Counted from the first letter of the stretch, positions 12,000 to 24,465 are shown. The stretch is DNA of 64,000 nucleotides from Brassica napus (GCF_020379485.1 NC_063449.1:36081473-36145472), one strand, 5' to 3'. Notes: generated by a model not told the origin, from the sequence alone. Numbers and translations are program-made.

Positions 12000-12475
12000 A
12001 TCAATCCCAGGGAAATGGTGATTTACAGATGGTTCCTAGAAGGAGCATGAGATTTTCTCCGGACAAGGTTGGCTGAGTACTTTAGAAGGATTTAATGGAC
12101 TGTTGGGAGCAAGGAATGTCCGGGTTTGTCTATCTCCTCTACATGCGGAGATAGAAGCACTACTCTGAACAATGAAATGCATGAAAAACTTACGCAAATT
12201 TCAGGTTACGTTTGCAACGAATTGTTCTCAGTTGGTGAAGATGATTTAGGAACCAAAAGAATGTCTAGCATTTGCAAAATTTTTGGAAGATATTAAGACC
12301 CTGAAAGAAGGTTTCACACGATTAGAGATTATCTATGCACCAAGGACGCAAAATTTAAGAGCGGATAGCCCGTCAGGAAACAACCGTCTTTTATCGTTCA
12401 CATGGATCAAAATCTCCCGGGGTAGTTCACAAAATCAGTATGAGTCTCTAGTTGATGACAAAAAAAAAAAAAAAA
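12000..12475 (+). mobile_element. Very short LINE copy, RNase H end only
   Basis: This is a diverged second copy of the 3' end of the LINE at 7698-10255. It aligns from the WCFTDGSWK motif through SGQGW, LLGARNVR, the CMKNLR block and RTQNLRAD to an A tail at 12460-12475. The catalytic Asp of TDGSW is still present here. Stops occur at about 12073, 12168 and 12248. No target duplication was found. Confidence 0.85.
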
Positions 12476-13025
12476 GACTTTACTGTCTTTAGTTCTTAGT
12501 TAACATATCAAAATATTTGTGTATGTCCTTTTGGTGTTTTAAAGTTGAATTACATCTTCATTGTAACCATTTGAAATTTCATATTTATCGACCAAGAAAA
12601 TATGATTCCAAACTTTTGGTTTGGAACATTATAAAACCAAAAGAAAGCGAAAGTTCAAGAAAAAAACATAGCAGAGGAGAAAAGAGAGCAAAGTTAGAAT
12701 ATCAGAGCTACCTGCTGCCAATAAGTAAGTATATCTGAGCAAAGATTTAACAACTGCGAAAATGAAAGCAACGGCGTGCATTATGTGATTGATGAATAGA
12801 TCAGTTTATAAGTAATATATAAAATAATACGGCAGCTGTAAAATCATAATGATGGGGATGAGGTTCACAACAAATCATGAGATTATTTTAATGAACAAAC
12901 TTTTCCTCATCAACAGTTACTCAACTATCCCACTACAAATATGGACTAAAGAGGTCACTAGAGAACTCACTCCTCTCTCATATCCCAATTTTTTTCTCAA
13001 GATAAGCATTATCAAAGGTATAAAA
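12476..13025 (+). promoter_or_regulatory. Presumed promoter and 5' leader of the MLP gene
   Basis: No gene is supported in this stretch. A TATA-like ATATATAAAATAA at about 12815-12827 and a short T/C-rich leader precede the ATG at 13026. An upstream in-frame start at 12849 exists, but the family's N-terminus begins at 13026. Confidence 0.35.
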
Positions 13026-15076
13026 ATGGCTGAGGCGGCAACAACCAAGGCGTCTACTTTGGTCGGGAAGCTTGAGACAGACGTGGAGATCAAAGCTTCC
13101 GCTGGAAAGTTTCATCACATGTTCGCCGGGAGACCACACCATGTCTCCAAGGCATCTCCAGGCAAAATTAAAGCTTGTGATCTTCATGAAGGTGACTGGG
13201 GAAAAGTCGGTTCTATCGTCTACTGGAACTACGTTCATGGCAAGTATACTTAATTCATACACTTTTTGATCTTCTAATCATTGGACTAATTAAACCAAGA
13301 TTTATTAGGTCTAATAATATGAGGTATGCCACCGTCGTCTAGGTCCTTCAGTGGCAATAGTAAAGAGTTCTCTAATTAACCTACACGGCGATAACCAATA
13401 TAATTAATACTACCACTTGAATATATGTCCTAATAATAAGATTTTTAACTAACATTCAAGTTATTCTCAAAGTTAAACCTATATAATATATATATATATA
13501 TATTAAAAGAGAAGTATCCATTTAAAAATGTTTTTACTTCATTAATTAAATTTCCTATTTTTTTGCTTGTCTTTTTCAGTTGCATTTATGAAATATCCTA
13601 AAACGAATAAAACTGCCTAATTTATTACTTGTCTTTTCAGTTACATTAATGAAATATGCTTAAATGAATTTAAACTTTCTATTTTATTGTTTGTCTTTTT
13701 CAGTTACCTTAATGAAATATCCTTAAATAAATTTCGACATAATGTCATTTAATCAACAAAAAAAACTCATGAGTTATCCTTACGTGCATAATTTTAATAA
13801 TGGAGATTTTAAAAAACGTGCATCATTAAAATGTTACCTAAAACATATAGCACTAATATATAACATGCATCAATAAAACTAGAATTTGACTCACACAATT
13901 GTACGGATATTATTTTCAGTTGATTAAATTAAAAAAATATTTATTTATTCAAAAAATATTTAAGAATTGCTATGTTTTTAAAAATTATATGGTATTATTT
14001 TCTCATAACTCATTTGTCTTTTGCTAAATTGTTAGAAATAAAATTTTAGCATAATATAACTCAGTTGTCATTTGCTAAATTTATGGTTTTTATTTATATT
14101 TTTTATTATTTAATTATAATATTTTCATTTTATATTTGATAGAGAAATGAATTTTCTTTCAAACAATATTTTTGTAAATGTATTTTTTTAAAAATAATCA
14201 ATTTAAATTGTTATTATCATTGAATATAATTATTTTTGACATAATTTGAGTTTTCGTTTACATCAAAACTTATCATATTTTAGGATAATTTTAATTTAAA
14301 ATGTAATTTTTATATTTTTCAAACAAATTCTAAAAATATTTTTTAAATATTTTGTTATAATTTTTTAAAAAAATATTGAGTTGCATTTCAAATAAAAAGG
14401 TAAAGATATTAAAAATATTCTAATTAAAATATGTAAAATTTAATATAGTTTTAAGGAAATGGTCAAAAAAAATTACACATAAAAAAAATCATGATTTTTG
14501 TTAACTGGGCGGATCATTATTTATATGATATCACAAACGAAAGAAAAATTTATGTTTTTACAATTATCTAATTAACTATGTATACTCATTTTTTATATTT
14601 TTTTATATGATATCACATATTCGTAAAAAAATAGATAGTTTAAGATGCAAAAAAATATATTTACTTAATGAATATAATATGAATGAATTTTACAAATACA
14701 TCATTTAATAAAATAAATAATTAAAAATCGAAAATTCATACCCGCGCGCGCTCTGGCGCGGATCAGAATCTAGTACATTATTAAATAATTTGGTGCAGAT
14801 GGAGAGGCAAAGGTGGCAAAGGAGAGGATCGAGGCAGTGGAACCGGAAAAGAACTTGATCACGTTCAGGGTTATAGAAGGTGATCTGATGAAAGAGTACA
14901 AAAGCTTCTTGATCACGATCCAGGTGACCCCTAAGCATGGGGGACCAGGGAGTATTGTGCACTGGCACCTTGAGTATGAGAAGATTAGCGACGAGGTTGC
15001 TCATCCCGAGACTCTCCTCCAGTTCTGTGTTGAGGTCTCCGAAGAGATCGACGAACATCTCTTGTCTGAGGAATAG
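13026..15076 (+). CDS. MLP28/MLP31-like major latex protein (Bet v 1 family), two exons
   Basis: Exons 13026-13239 and 14799-15076 join to 163 codons plus stop, a normal length for an MLP single-domain protein. The N-terminus (VGKLETDVEIKASAGKFHHM) and the segments HHVSKASPG, DLHEGDWGKVGS, VAKERIEAVEPEKNLITF, LMKEYKSF and IVHWHLEYEKI are hallmark MLP strands; the fold is a cytosolic hydrophobic-ligand-binding cavity. From memory it is closest to the Arabidopsis MLP28/31/34 cluster. The exon break falls at the family's conserved position (VH-D/GEAK). The intron starts GCAAGT rather than GTAAGT, and a Helitron fills most of it. A polyadenylation signal AATAAA lies near 15277. The coding frame is intact. 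Biochemical role is not shown by the sequence. Confidence 0.9.
13464..14773 (+). mobile_element. Helitron inside the MLP intron
   Basis: The 3' end is clear: a hairpin CCGCGCGCGCTCTGGCGCGG at 14742-14761, then ATCAGAAT and CTAG at 14770-14773 before a T. The 5' end is approximate and lies in TA-rich text preceding TATTAAAAGAGAAGTA near 13500, which resembles other plant Helitron 5' ends. No Rep/helicase is encoded. The interior has a degenerate tandem repeat of about 65 bp at 13550-13745 around TTGTCTTTTTCAGTTACATT. Same orientation as the gene. Confidence 0.8.
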
Positions 15077-15739
15077 AGGAGAGTACTCCTCATGTGACTT
15101 ATATCCTATCAGTACTTGTGTGTGTGTGCATGGTTGAAGCATGTTGGTTTCAGTATTTAAAAATTCAATAAATAATCAGTGTAGAAATATTGAGTGACAT
15201 ATGAAATGGAAGTGCTGAATTATACATATATGTATTCTACTTTCTTGTTTGTTTAAGTGTGTTATTTTTGTCTTTAATAAAACTATAAAGCATGTGATAT
15301 ATGTTTGGATCAATAAGCCTCATTTTTCTACTTTCATATAATCTTTTAACAGTAACAAATAAATATCCTGGTTTGGATCTAGGTAATAACATCGTGATGA
15401 ACTACAAACAACTAAGCTACATATCATGGTTTTTTGCTTTCATATATAGAGTTACGATGTAATTAAGCACATTCTACTAAAACAATATTTGTAATGACGC
15501 AAAGAAACATAATTCACCTTTTCTAACTGTAAGTGGTGAAATTGTGACATCGTCTCAGTCCCATGGAGCATCTTATCAGTCCCAAAAACAAATTGGAGAT
15601 AGATTTTCTCATAGAACTATTTTTGGTAATGCTCTTTCGCTTGAAAGGACGAATGATATCTACAAGGAGCTTGCTACCCTATAATCTTTTGGATGGATCT
15701 GAGTAATTTTCTCTATAGTCAATCCCTTTTTAATTTTAA
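15077..15739. other. MLP 3' flank and spacer
   Basis: The first 200 bases are the presumed 3' UTR of the MLP gene. The rest holds no recognisable gene. Confidence 0.4.
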
Positions 15740-16404
15740 CTAGATAATAATCTGTGCGCATGCGCGGCGTGAGTTTTTATATTCATGTTTATTAATTAAA
15801 TGGTTTTAACATTTTGTAACGCTATAATCTTTATCGATTGTAAAATGACGAATACAAATGGTGGTCTCTTAAATGTATCATCGTTGTTAAAGAAGTAACA
15901 TATTATAACTCATTTTAATTATTTTTAAGAGTTATTTGCACAAAAAGAAATTAAGTTTTGCGGCTGACAAAAATCACCAAAACCAGATTGGTAACATCGC
16001 TTGTAAAATGACGAAAGAGGATTAGGTTTTCTGCCCTCGATTTGTTTACTATTGACTCTCTATAAGTGATTTAATTTTCTACATCTATAAAATTGTGCTT
16101 TCGTTCTCGTTTTTGTTTCATTGATATGAGTTTTTTTCTTTTTTTTAACTACTTTTATGAATTTGGTAAATTACAGAAGTCTCAGTTAAAAAAGATGAAC
16201 ATCTGTAAAAATTAGTTCCACTTCAGATACATATCTAAAAATCACCGACAAACTCTATTCACATGGTTAGTGTTCAAATCTAATATATCAAGCTGTTATA
16301 TAATATAAGTGCAGACTCAAAATATAAATGTATTTCAAATATATATTCACCAGTTTGGTCTAAAAATCATCTAATTCTAGAACAACAAATAAATTACTTA
16401 TTTT
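15740..16404 (-). mobile_element. Minus-strand Helitron 3' end, extent uncertain
   Basis: On the minus strand the sequence reads GCCGCGCATGCGCAC, a perfect GCGCATGCGC palindrome, then ATTATTATCTAG followed by T at 15739. This is the expected hairpin, spacer and CTRR end. The 5' terminus was not located, so the stretch up to the CACTA element is assigned tentatively. No protein is encoded. Confidence 0.6.
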
Positions 16405-16429
16405 CACTAGTAAAAATTCACCGCATAGC

Positions 16430-16800
16430 CACTACAATATCGTGGCTATAGAACAAATATTTGTGGCTATGAAAAAATCAGCCACACTTATTTGTCCGAA
16501 AATTACAGTGGCTATAGCCTCGTGACTAAAAACAATCGTGGCTAATAGCCACGCTTTTACCACGCGCGTTTTCGTTGCTCTTTTAGCCACAGTATTAATA
16601 AAAAAGCATGGCTATATATAATGGCTACCATAGCCACGGTTTTGTCACTTTCTTTATCGTGGCTACTTTAGCCGCGGTGGTGCTACTATTTTCTTAGTTG
16701 CTATTCTAGCCACGGTTGTGTCACCAATTCATTTGGTTTACGTAGCCACGATTTAGCCACTGTGTTTTAGTGGCTTTGTAGTAGCCACAGTTTTTTTAAA
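16430..16800. repeat. CACTA subterminal repeats, left end
   Basis: More than ten copies of TAGCCACG or its complement occur in direct and inverted orientation in under 400 bases. In the Spm family such arrays are bound by the small transposon protein and are needed for excision; that role here is inferred. Confidence 0.85.
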
Positions 16801-17075
16801 ACATTTCGTTTGATTAGTTTTAAGTAGCCAATTTTTCATATTAGATATCCATTCAAATTATTAAACATTGCACATTCAATAAACACACAACTTCATATAT
16901 ATATAAAAGATAGTCTTAGGTTCAACATTCATAAAAACTTACATAGACAAGGTTAAGAGTTTTGAGTCTAAGAAGACTATCAAAAGACCTTGTTACAAAA
17001 GAGGTTATAAGATAAACAACCAACTTCTAAATGCCATTGGGAGGATTAGGCTGACCAGTTGTTGCTTGAGGCTGA

Positions 17076-18746
17076 TCAAGGCTGATCAGAAGTCTGTCCA
17101 GTAGGTGCTTGCGGGGGCCTAAGTGTTTGGAGGACCTGATTGATTGCTTCCCTTTTTGCTGCAAACTCCTGCCTCATGTCTGAGACGTCCTGCTTCACCC
17201 CAGCAACGTCCTGCTTCACCCCAGCAACATCAGCAGTGACATTTTGGAGGCTTGTCTCAAGACCGCCCACACGCATCTCCAGCTCCAAGTTGCGGGCAAG
17301 ACCATTGGGGACGCATGAAGAAGGCGCATGCTCCCTGTATTGTTCACTGCCCAGTCCGTAAACATATCCCCTCTTACTCTTAGCATTCTGTAAGAGAAAT
17401 GAAAAAATATTCAAAACCAAGCAAGACCAAACATAAGATAACATAAGGCAATTTGATCAACTCAGGTAACACAATCAACATTGTAAATAAATTGATCATA
17501 TGTAATGAAATTTTCAAAACAGAACAGAACATAAAAAATTCCCGAGAATGAAAATGTTAAGTGATCATACCTTCAGATAAGCTTTGTTTAACATGAGGCG
17601 AGAAGGAGCAGATGATGCACTTGGACTCCCGGGCGATCCTTCAGTGTTAGAGAGCTGTGTGGCTTCCATCTCAGCCTGAGTTACCAGTTCTTCAGCACGA
17701 TAGTCCACAAAAGTCCCATCTGGTCGGGAGTGTGTCTCCCTGACAAGGGCAGTGTAGGATGGTGGTTCTCCCGAACCAGACGCTTACATCTGCAAAAAAC
17801 AAAATTAGGAAGACAGATTAGAAAAAAAAATTCATAGTATAGACATGGAAGATACCATGTTATACGCTATCCTTGCAAAAGATCTAGGTCCTGCATTATG
17901 CTTGTGGCAACCTTTACCCACATGATCAGACTTGCGGCTTTTAGCAGCCTTCTTGCTTTTCTTTTTAGCTGCATCAGTCGCCCAATACTCCAGAAGGAGT
18001 GTCCAGTCGCTATCATTGATGTACTTTGGCTTCTTGTGTTACCTCTTCTTCTTGCTAATCCTTTCACCAATGGTTGTCCATGTTTCTTTCTTCCACAGAC
18101 CGTAGACCAAGTCATTAAACTGAGACTCCCAGTAGAAATTTTGCTACAAAAGAAAACAAAACAGTAAGGGATTTAAAAACATGTAAGACGCATATATATA
18201 ATGTATACTAGTCAATTACCACAAACGTTTGCCACCATGAATCCTTCCTTTCCTCAGGAACCTTCCTCCAACTCTTCCAAGGACCCATGTAGTATCCTTG
18301 CCAAGTTGCCCGGATGAAAGCATTGATAGATGGGTCAATACCAAACCTAAAATAATAACAAACATCAGTAACAGAAACAATACTATGACAAAATCCTACA
18401 GAAACTATCACAAAACAATCCTAACAGAAACAATCCTAAGCAATCACAGACAATTCAAATAACAGAAACATTCCAAGATGAGGAAGTGATCTTACCATAA
18501 AGCTCCATTCAGCTTATCGGGATGGAGATGTGGCTGTGCGAGACTAGTAGGTGAGTTGAGCATTGCATTAAGGGTCATTTGCGTGTAGCTGTTGGAACGA
18601 GATGAGGAAGCAGTATGGTTTAGAGCGGGTCCAGTAGCACCAGGAGGCATAGGAAGAGACCCAGCATGGTTTAAAGCGGGTCCAGTAGCACCAGGAGGCA
18701 TATGAGGAGACGCATCATGTGTTCCAGGTACTATTGTTGAGTTCAT
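17076..18746 (-). pseudogene. Transposase_24 / TNP1-like CACTA protein, with an in-frame stop
   Basis: Reading on the minus strand, exon 1 (18746 to about 18494) is Pro/Gly-rich with two copies of MPPGATGPALNH. Exon 2 (about 18347-18223) includes WKSWRKVPEERKDSWWQTF. Exon 3 contains FYWESQFNDLVYGLWKK and then KPKYINDSDWTLLLEYW with a Lys-rich tail, as in plant transposase family 24. The last exon (about 17391-17076) holds a heptad-like coiled coil with DVAGVKQ repeated twice. A TAA at 18039-18041 interrupts exon 3 in frame after SKKKR, so unless spliced around the protein is truncated. Intron boundaries are inferred from GT/AG sites. In Spm the equivalent small protein binds the subterminal repeats. 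Confidence 0.75.
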
Positions 18747-19139
18747 CTGTTCACAACCAAAGAAAAAGACACATTAGTATACAATGACAAGCGACATTAA
18801 AGAGACAGAAACAGCGAGAGACATATCTAAAAAATGAAAACACTTTTCATGCAACAAGTGAACAAGAACACAAAGTAGACAGAGACTAAAGAGCTTACAT
18901 ATTCATCGTTTAGAGAAAACAAAGAGAGAAAGACAAATCTAACAAAGAGAGACATAAAGATAGTCATGCACCAAGAACACAAAGTAGACAGAGACAAAAC
19001 AAAAGAAAAGCGAAACCCTAGATCAGAAACAAGAAATAAAAACATGCAATATTTATTTACCTTGAGAGGTGTGAGATTGAGACGGAGACGGCGAGGCTTG
19101 GAATTGGAGACGGCGAGACTAGAGGAAAACCGAAATATA

Positions 19140-19410
19140 AAACCCTTTTCAGCAAAGCCACGAAACTTAGTGGTTAATCGTGGCTATATTTAATAAGAAC
19201 CGCGAAATTAAAACAATTGGGGCCAAAACCAAATAAATTGGAGCCAACCCAATTGGTTTACCAAAATTTCAGAGAAGCCACGAAATACCCACGCCATTAC
19301 AGTGGCTAAATTTTAATATCAAGCGCCAAACAAAAAACAATTGGAGCCAAACCAATTGGTTTTGTCCCAATTTCCACATAGCCACTATATAGCCACTACA
19401 CAATCGTGGC
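19140..19410. promoter_or_regulatory. Internal cluster of CACTA TAGCCACG motifs upstream of the Transposase_24 gene
   Basis: The subterminal motif recurs here (GCCACGAAA, CGTGGCTATATTT, TAGCCACTATATAGCCACTAC) between the Myb-like gene and the Transposase_24-type gene, within 400-650 bases upstream of the latter's first coding exon. It may be the promoter region of that gene, or the buried end of a second CACTA element. Confidence 0.6.
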
Positions 19411-19631
19411 TATATTTAAAAACGCGAAACCACAAACACCCAACCCATAAACTACAATCCCCAAATCCCAAACCCCAAACCCTTTTCCATCAACCTTATA
19501 CTCATACAACAACTACAATCCAAACCTTTCATACATATTCCATTTATTTTACATCATATAAATTTTTTTAACAATCTCACTACATATTTTACAACCTTAC
19601 AATATATTTTACAATCTTAGAATATATTTGG

Positions 19632-20586
19632 CTATTCCGAATCACCGTCTGATTGTACCTCAACATCTGATACATATTCATCGTTTGGAGGATTCACCGA
19701 GGCAATATCATAATCAGACACATCGTCAACAACATGTGTTTCCACCCGTAACAATGAACTTTCCGCAACTTGGTCACTTCTATCATCCTGCCACGCAGTT
19801 AAAGCAATTTCTGACGTTTCTCGGATTCCTCGAGGAATAATTTTTGCGCATGCCCACCAATCATCGGCTGAATGTCGACGTACCCGTGGATAAGAAATAA
19901 AACATGGTTCATCACTGACTCTGCAGTTTCTAAATACACTTTCCATGAGATCAAGACATACAAGAGGATGTTTTTTGATACGCAAGGCGTCGGGTATCTC
20001 CCGTTACCATCATTTAAAAAACATTTAGTTCAAATCACAATAAAACCGTAAAACACTATGTAACAAAATAATATTTGAAGTCATACCTCACTACGTTCTT
20101 GCCACCATTCCTCTGGCATATCGATCTCACCAGTGTCCTCTGGCATATCGATCTCACCAGTGTCCTCTTTGATTGTAACTCCGGTACGGTTTTTTAATCG
20201 CATATAAACGGTACGTTTCCGTTCATAGTCATAATGGTTTTTGATTTTGTTGTAATTATAATTTTTACCAGTCCTTTGATAAAACTCGGTAACTAATCTC
20301 TTTTTACCCTCCTTACTAGGATGAAAATTTACATAACCATCCATTTTCAGCTCACGGTCGATATATTTCTAAAAATACTTGATGCATGTGATCCGACCAT
20401 AGCTTATTTGGCTACAATGTTTCATACATTTAAAAATAATAATAATAAGATTTCTATATATGCACAAATCTAAAAGATTAAATAAACAATTTGCATGGAA
20501 TGATATATATGTATTTATTGGTCAAAACATACCTCTCTGGTGTTTAGGATGTTCGAAGCACGTTGATGCGTAGGTGAAGAATCCAT
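19632..20586 (-). CDS. Myb/SANT-like (Myb_DNA-bind_3) protein gene carried by the CACTA element
   Basis: Three exons on the minus strand, 20586-20533, 20368-20087 and 19997-19632, with GT/AG borders all in phase 0, give 233 residues and no internal stop. The segment from EGKKRLVTEFYQRTG through IKNHYDYERKR, then EEWWQERSE and IPDALRIKK, follows the order of the Myb_DNA-bind_3 / L10-interacting-MYB family (helix, KNRW-like block, a D/E-E-WW motif and a P-E/D-A-x-x-x-R/K segment). The usual N-terminal WTPEMD-type helix is short or missing. The nine-residue unit EDTGEIDMP is repeated in tandem. The acidic C-terminus contains DDVSDYD. It sits between tnp2 and the Transposase_24 gene in the same orientation. 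It may bind DNA or partner with the transposase; function is unknown. Confidence 0.7.
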
Positions 20587-20844
20587 AGAACATGCAAATT
20601 CTTTAGAAACTTTTTTTCTTTCTATTTTGTTGTTGTGTTTTCACTTCAAGATGCAAATCTAATTTATAGACACATCATTAAATATGTAACCAAACAAATC
20701 AGTATGTTTTAAATATTGCATTAAGTGATTGATGGTGGTTGAACCAATAATAGCTATTGGTTAATTAATTTTACATACGTGAAAAAAGATGGTAGTTGAA
20801 TTTCTCATGCAAAGGTAATTCTTGGTGGTTGTATACAAATGCTT

Positions 20845-23800
20845 TTATGTAACTGAGATAGAGAGATAATTAATTTTCAAAAGTTTCAGCAAATAAATGA
20901 GAAAAACACACTTATTCACTTGTTGCAAGTTTACTTGAAAAAAATTAAGCAAAAACTCAACATCTGCGGAATGACGTTTTACTTTGCATTCCATGTATTT
21001 TTTTGATTGGTAAAATTTTAGCGGAATCACGTTTTTCCGCCATTACACGATTACGCAAGTGCTACCAATCAACGCCATAGTTTCAAATCATGGTTTTTCA
21101 TCAAACATCAAATCTCAAGCACATAACTATATATATACACATATATTTTTCACTTACCAGGTAATACAAATTGATCATATTTTGCATATTGCCTTCGTGG
21201 TGACACATCAACAAGACCAGATGGATGTATTCTCATACCGTGATTTTCCGTGGTGTCAAACCACGAACATTTAAAAATCATGACTTTCAAGCCAACATCA
21301 CCATGATACTCCACCATCATAATCTCCTGTATGAGGCCATAGTAGTTTGTTTCATTGGTTCCAGGAACACAAACACCATAATGTTGAGTTTTCCTATTTT
21401 GACAGTGGCTATGTGTGTGGAAAGTGTATCCTCGTGTGTGGTATATTGGCCAAGACCTATAATTGCGCCTAGGACCTTGTACAAAATCCAAAATCCACAT
21501 AGGAAATGTGTAAAACTGAGTTGCATCATTAATCTTCAATAGAGTAACATTGTTATAAATTACAAGTTTAATTAAATAAATTGTGGAACTTGATGATATA
21601 AAAATAGAAACTCACATAGTCTTTGCCCCACTCTGCAAACTTGGTGTCTTTCGCTTTTTGCATTGCAGCTGGAGTAATATCAGGAATACTTCGCATCATA
21701 TATTCTTCAAACATCCTGCACACATTTAAAATATTAATTATGTAACTAGAAATATGTATTTATATTATATTTTCATAATATTAAAGTACCTTTCATATGG
21801 ATCAAATGTTTTACAGTTGAGCATCATAAATATCTGAAGAACGGTGTTATCTTCATCATTTAACCAACCAGTTGAGCATTGACCACTGATTCTTCCTTCA
21901 TGGTAAAACAAAGGTGGTACATCCGGATAATTGTATGAGAAACGAATATCACTTGGACCTTCTGGAATGCTTATGATTTTAGGATTCCCAAAAAAATTTG
22001 AGGATGCTCTTGAAATCTCTTCGTTTATCCATTGTGCAACTATCGAACCTGCAATTCGTGCTTTGTTTTTGACCATCTTCTTCAAAGGGTACATGTATCT
22101 TTCAAATACATACATCCACCTAAAATGGACGGGGCCACCTAAGGCTACCTCATCTGGAAGGTGCACAAGAAGATGTTCCGTAACATCGAATAACAATGGA
22201 GAAAATATCTTTTCCAAGTTACAAAGCTTCACACCGATATTTGCCTTTAAAAGACCAACATCTGATTCTTTCAAAATCTTCGAAGAGATATCTCGGAAAA
22301 AAAGAGGGCAATATCTGTAAACAAAACATTAAAGTTATAACATCAATTATAGTAAATTTTAAAATGATATAAAAAATAAATACCTCTAATTACTGTATGA
22401 ACATTTTTTGGAAGAAGTTCAGCGAACGCATATGGATATAGTCGTTCCATTATGACATGACAATGATGACTTTTCAGTCCATGTAGCTTTAAATTGCTTT
22501 CGTTAATACATCGACTAAATTTGGAGGCGTATCCATCGGGAAATTTTATGTCATTTTTCAGCCACAGAAGGAATTCTCGCTTTGCCGCATTTGACAGACT
22601 GAATATTGGCACGGGCATCGTTCCATCCTCTTTCATCTCTAAATCACGCCTTTTGCATAGTCCTGAAAGATCTAATCTGCTTTTGATATTGTATTTGTCT
22701 TTCCAGGAGCATTTAACAATGTGTTTGTGAGGTTATCGAAGAAGTTTTTCTCAATGTGCATGAAATCAAGGTTATGCCGAAGAAGATGAGTTTCCCAATA
22801 CGGTAACTACCGGAAAATACTCTTCTTTACCCAATTGTGAGTAACTCCTTATTCAGATATTGTCTTGGATGGATTATCATGTCCATCCCTCCACATTCAA
22901 TGGACTTTGATAAACCTTTTATATTATTTATCCTTTCACGCAATATTTCTTCTCAGGTCAACCATGGTGGACGAGGATCTATAACTGTTTTTCCTCTAAG
23001 GATGATCTTCATCTAAATACCTTATGTGGCAATCAAACCAACTATGTTTCTGTCCATTACGTAACCAGAACGCACCTGTCTCATCTTGATAATATGGGCA
23101 CGCCAACCGACCATGCGTCATCCAACCTGAAAGCATCCCATACGCTGGAAAATCGCTTATCGTCCACATCAACACTGCTCGCATTATGAATCTTTATTTC
23201 CTTGAAATATCATATGCCTCCACACCATCCTTCCACAAACTCTGTAATTCTTCAATCAACGGCTGAAGGTAAATATCTAAGCTTTTTCTTGGATGTTTGG
23301 GCCCGGGAATTAGCACCGAAAGGTAAAAGAATTCTCTTTTCATACACATTCCCGGAGGCAAATTGTATGGAGTTACAATAATGGGCCAAAGGGAATGTGC
23401 TTCGCCATTCATACCAATCGGATTAAACCCATCTGCTGATAAGCATAGATAAATGTTTCGGCTTTCAGCAGCAAATCCAGGATATAACTCATTAAAGTGT
23501 TTCCACGCTATGGCATCAGATGAGTGATGTATTTCTCCTTCCGGAGTCACATGTTCCTTATGCCACCGCATATTGGAAGCCGTCGCCTCGAGTTGGTATA
23601 AACGTTTCAGACGATCTGCAATTGGCAGGTAAAACATTCGTTGTTTCGGTTTGTTTTTACCTTTTCCATTCTTCGGGTAGTAGCGATCTTCTCCACAAAA
23701 CCGGCAACTGACCAACTTCGCATCTTCTCCTTTCCAAAATAACATACAATTCTTCACGCAAACGTCAATCTTCTGTACGGGTAACCCAAGCGCTCGTGTC

Positions 23801-24465
23801 AGTTTCTTTGTCTCGTAAAATGTTGCGGGAGCTTTATTTGGCTGCGGAAGTATGTTTTTAAATACTTCAGATATCTCATCTATACAAGCATCTGGTAGAT
23901 TATAATCTGTCTTCACTTTCATCATCCACGAAGCAAGAGACAACTGAGATATTCCATCTGCACATCCTTGGTAGAGAGGTTGAGTGGCTGCTTCAAATGC
24001 TTCAAAAACACTATCGTGATATGGTTCCGCTATGTCCGTCTCTTCTATAGATTACAGCATGTAAGGTGGCGCAATGTCTTCTTGTACTTCTGGAATATTC
24101 TGGTGGTGATCTTCATAAGCATTCCAAATAGGATTCTCCCACATTTCTTCTTCACCCGTCGAATGATTCGCCCCGGAACTCTCACCAACATCGTAGAATT
24201 TCTCTCCGTGACTCGTCCAAACATAATAATTTCCCTTAAAACCGTATAAGAATAGATGTCTTGCGACAACTCTTGCTTCTCGTTGCTTCACATTTTTGCA
24301 TCGAGCACACGGACACAATAAAGTTTCTCTTTCTTTGTAATCTGCTCGATTACACACAAATTGAATAAATGCATCAATACCTCCGAGAAATACTTCTGAA
24401 ACGTGATTACTCTCAGGATCAATCCTTTGATCCACCCATTCTCTAGACTGAAAGTAGAAAGGCAT
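20845..24465 (-). pseudogene. CACTA tnp2 transposase, broken
   Basis: From the ATG at 24465 the protein starts MPFYFQSREWVDQ and shows the Transpos_assoc domain with Cys-x-Cys-x2-Cys (CPCARC) at about 24315, then a TAA near 24052. The same frame continues through the Transposase_21 domain (23943-23194, with CRFCGEDRYY, IYLCLSADGFNPIGM and PGPKHPRKSLDIY), a second TAA at about 23194 where CAA is expected, then RAVLMWTISDFPAYGMLSGW. A third stop falls at about 22996. Later frames show the YWETHLLRHNLDFMHIEKN block (about 22800-22750), DUF4218-type parts (22636-21765) and a DUF4216-type segment (21539-21150). The family is normally about 800-1200 residues. Multiple stops and frameshifts make it inactive. 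Confidence 0.85.
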
